This document shows, piece by piece, positions 13,666 to 15,252 of a DNA stretch of 15,252 nucleotides. Numbering within the stretch: the stretch's first letter is position 1; every line of letters starts with the position of its first letter. Origin of the DNA: Nitrospira sp. UBA2083 (lineage in GTDB: Bacteria; Nitrospirota; Nitrospiria; Nitrospirales; Nitrospiraceae); assembly GCA_002331625.1 (NCBI GenBank), contig DCZN01000132.1, positions 1 through 15,252 on the forward strand, in the 5' to 3' direction. The notes below the pieces were generated by a model. The model was not told the origin of the DNA. It searched no databases and saw only the letters and a program-made list of their open reading frames with translations. The position numbers were made by a program, and so were the translations under genes.

Positions 13666-15252
13666 TTATTTAATATTGGTGTCGATTTGCAATTTTGGCG
13701 TCATAGGATCACTCTTGTCAGACTCACCACCGGAATTACTTAAAGTGTAAGTGACGTCGTACAATCCGTCGCTTAAATCTGCATTTGGACTGAGGATCTT
13801 GTTTCCCGAATTAGAAGAAGAGAACTCTTCCCCCGTCGTTATGTTCTTTAAGTAAAGTTTTGCAGTCTCCCCCGAGTCCGGCTGAGGCACACTGAATCGT
13901 GGCCTCTTGACGTTGGTGATATTGTCCTCACGAGAATTTGTTACCCCGGGTACAGGAGGAATAAAACATTGATCTGGATGATCAGGAAGATCAGGTGTAC
14001 AGAAGTCATCCTCTGGTATCAGGTCTGGCTTGGCTGTCGGTGTCGGAGGTTTAGTAGGCCCAGCCTCCGCTCGTTTCACAGTGATGGTGTAGGGCTTTTC
14101 GTCTCCATTCGGAGCAGTCACGAGGATGGGAATATCCGTGCTCGATCCCGGCTCTCCAAGCGTGATAGGCGCACTTGGCACACCCGAACTAGTTCCCTGT
14201 CCGTTGATTTCCATAGTCGCATTTGTATCTTCTAGCATTGCCGTCACGGTCACGTTAATGACGTTGCTATCGACGTTCACCGTGTTCGAATCAAACGGTG
14301 GTGAAAGAGGCAGCACTGTAGTACCTGCAGTCACACTCAGTGCCGACAGGTCATTGTTGCTTGAGCGTGCATTGCGGTGGATGGTGAGGCTGTATCGCTT
14401 TGGCACTCCAGCTTCAGAAGGTGCCGTGACGGTGATGAATACAGGTGTATCCGAATCTTCTCCGCCTAATGTAACGGATTTCTCTCCCGTTCTGGTTCCA
14501 GCCGGCACTAGCACGTCACCAATAGTCATGTCGGCATTCCGGTCGGACTTGGTTGCAGAGACTGTGACGTTCTCGATATTAGGTGAGACGTTCGCTCTGT
14601 AGTTCAATGTTCCCCTATTAAATCGCGGAGACAAGCGTTGAGCCGTGGTGTTTACCGTCACCGTCAATGCGGACAGATCGCTGTTGTTCGATGCCGCCTT
14701 AATGACCACGATGACATAGGTGTTCTTATTTCCGTTCTGTGCAGTCACAATGATCGTGATAGAGGTGTTTTGACCCGATGAGTTTAATGTAACGGGTACG
14801 GCCTGTCCGGAAGAAGTGGCTTGACTATTCACCGTCATAGTTGACGTGGCACTTTCGAGGGTCGGCGTTACCGTCACGCTATTCACATCGCTTTCCACCT
14901 GTACCGTGTAACTCGGATCATCGGCATCGAAGGGAGAGTCAAAGGCGCCCGGAGACACAGTCAAATCCGACAAGTTATTGTTCCCGCCAAGGGCAGCACG
15001 ATTGACGTTTACGGAGTATGTAGTCTTCGAGGTGCCGTCCTGTGCGGTGACAATAATCGTGATCACGGTTTTCGATCCAGGCGCGGGCAATGGAGTGGAC
15101 TGCGTCTGTCCTGAAGTGGCAGGTTGTCCATTTACGGTCATGCTTGCTGTCGTATCTCGCAACGTCGGCGTCACTCTCACGCTGGTCACATTACTCGCTA
15201 AGGAGGCTGGCAAATTTACCGGGTAGCTGGTCGTGCTTGCCTTGAAGTCCAG
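13666..15252 (-). CDS. Cadherin-like repeat protein with C-terminal Ig-like domain (paralogue D, N-terminus missing)
   Basis: The frame is open to the right edge. The codons upstream of the TTG at 15213 (reading LDFKASTTSYPVN) continue the first visible repeat, so the gene starts outside the window and no start should be placed at 15213. At least 529 residues are present. They hold the end of one repeat, then three repeats beginning GGNNNLSDLTV, NNSDLSALTV and SSNNDLSALSV. A Pro/Thr-rich linker (GPTKPPTPTAKPD) follows, then a segment with two cysteines (FCTPDLPDHPDQCF). The C-terminal domain of about 100 residues contains RPRFSVPQPDSGETAKLYL and LSDGLYDVTYTLSNSGGESD, patterned like bacterial Ig-like folds. 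It ends DTNIK. A surface structural role is inferred; whether it is a lipoprotein cannot be seen. Confidence 0.8.
   Translation of the reverse strand: MDFKASTTSYPVNLPASLASNVTSVRVTPTLRDTTASMTVNGQPATSGQTQSTPLPAPGSKTVITIIVTAQDGTSKTTYSVNVNRAALGGNNNLSDLTVSPGAFDSPFDADDPSYTVQVESDVNSVTVTPTLESATSTMTVNSQATSSGQAVPVTLNSSGQNTSITIIVTAQNGNKNTYVIVVIKAASNNSDLSALTVTVNTTAQRLSPRFNRGTLNYRANVSPNIENVTVSATKSDRNADMTIGDVLVPAGTRTGEKSVTLGGEDSDTPVFITVTAPSEAGVPKRYSLTIHRNARSSNNDLSALSVTAGTTVLPLSPPFDSNTVNVDSNVINVTVTAMLEDTNATMEINGQGTSSGVPSAPITLGEPGSSTDIPILVTAPNGDEKPYTITVKRAEAGPTKPPTPTAKPDLIPEDDFCTPDLPDHPDQCFIPPVPGVTNSREDNITNVKRPRFSVPQPDSGETAKLYLKNITTGEEFSSSNSGNKILSPNADLSDGLYDVTYTLSNSGGESDKSDPMTPKLQIDTNIK

Noticed and set aside
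15213..15215. Start of paralogue D at a TTG
   Set aside because: The frame stays open to the edge and the upstream codons complete the first repeat (TTSYPVN), so the gene is simply truncated by the window.
8747..15252. Regularly spaced repeats as a possible CRISPR array
   Set aside because: The repeats are about 300 nt, coding, divergent and in frame; they are protein domains.

Overview
The window looks like a chromosomal segment of a moderately GC-rich Gram-negative bacterium. A Nitrospira-type genome (phylum Nitrospirota) is my best guess. It rests on the style of the core proteins, the lipoprotein family rich in cadherin-like domains and the unusual sensor kinase. It comes from recollection, not a search. 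No tRNA, rRNA, insertion sequence or CRISPR array was recognised.

Layout. Positions 1-151 (minus) hold the start of a HicB-type antitoxin gene that seems to carry a one-base frameshift and runs off the left edge. Positions 255-1256 (minus) encode a zinc alcohol dehydrogenase, and 1379-1987 (minus) an exported YceI-family protein. Between these two lies a compound inverted repeat. From 2156 a plus-strand metabolic block begins. It has tdh and kbl (threonine to glycine plus acetyl-CoA), then rplI (ribosomal protein L9), glyA (serine hydroxymethyltransferase) and nrdR (repressor of ribonucleotide reductase genes). rplI-glyA-nrdR is probably one transcript from a sigma70-like promoter at 4449-4477. 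Threonine dehydrogenase, Kbl and GlyA together link threonine, glycine, serine and one-carbon units.

Positions 6862-8629 (plus) hold a translationally coupled two-component pair. The kinase is soluble. It joins an N-terminal NAD(P)-type Rossmann domain to a NarL-type HisKA_3 kinase core, so it is probably a cytoplasmic redox or nucleotide sensor. The partner is a NarL/FixJ response regulator.

From 8747 to the right edge everything is on the minus strand and belongs to one paralogous family: four lipoprotein-like proteins built from about 100-residue cadherin-like beta-sandwich repeats. They have 3, 5, 4 and at least 4 repeats, and the last runs off the window. The three complete members all place the lipobox cysteine at residue 27. 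Two of them share a near-identical promoter and a conserved leader. A decayed fragment of another repeat lies at 13475-13660. This array and the Rossmann-kinase are the parts most worth following up.
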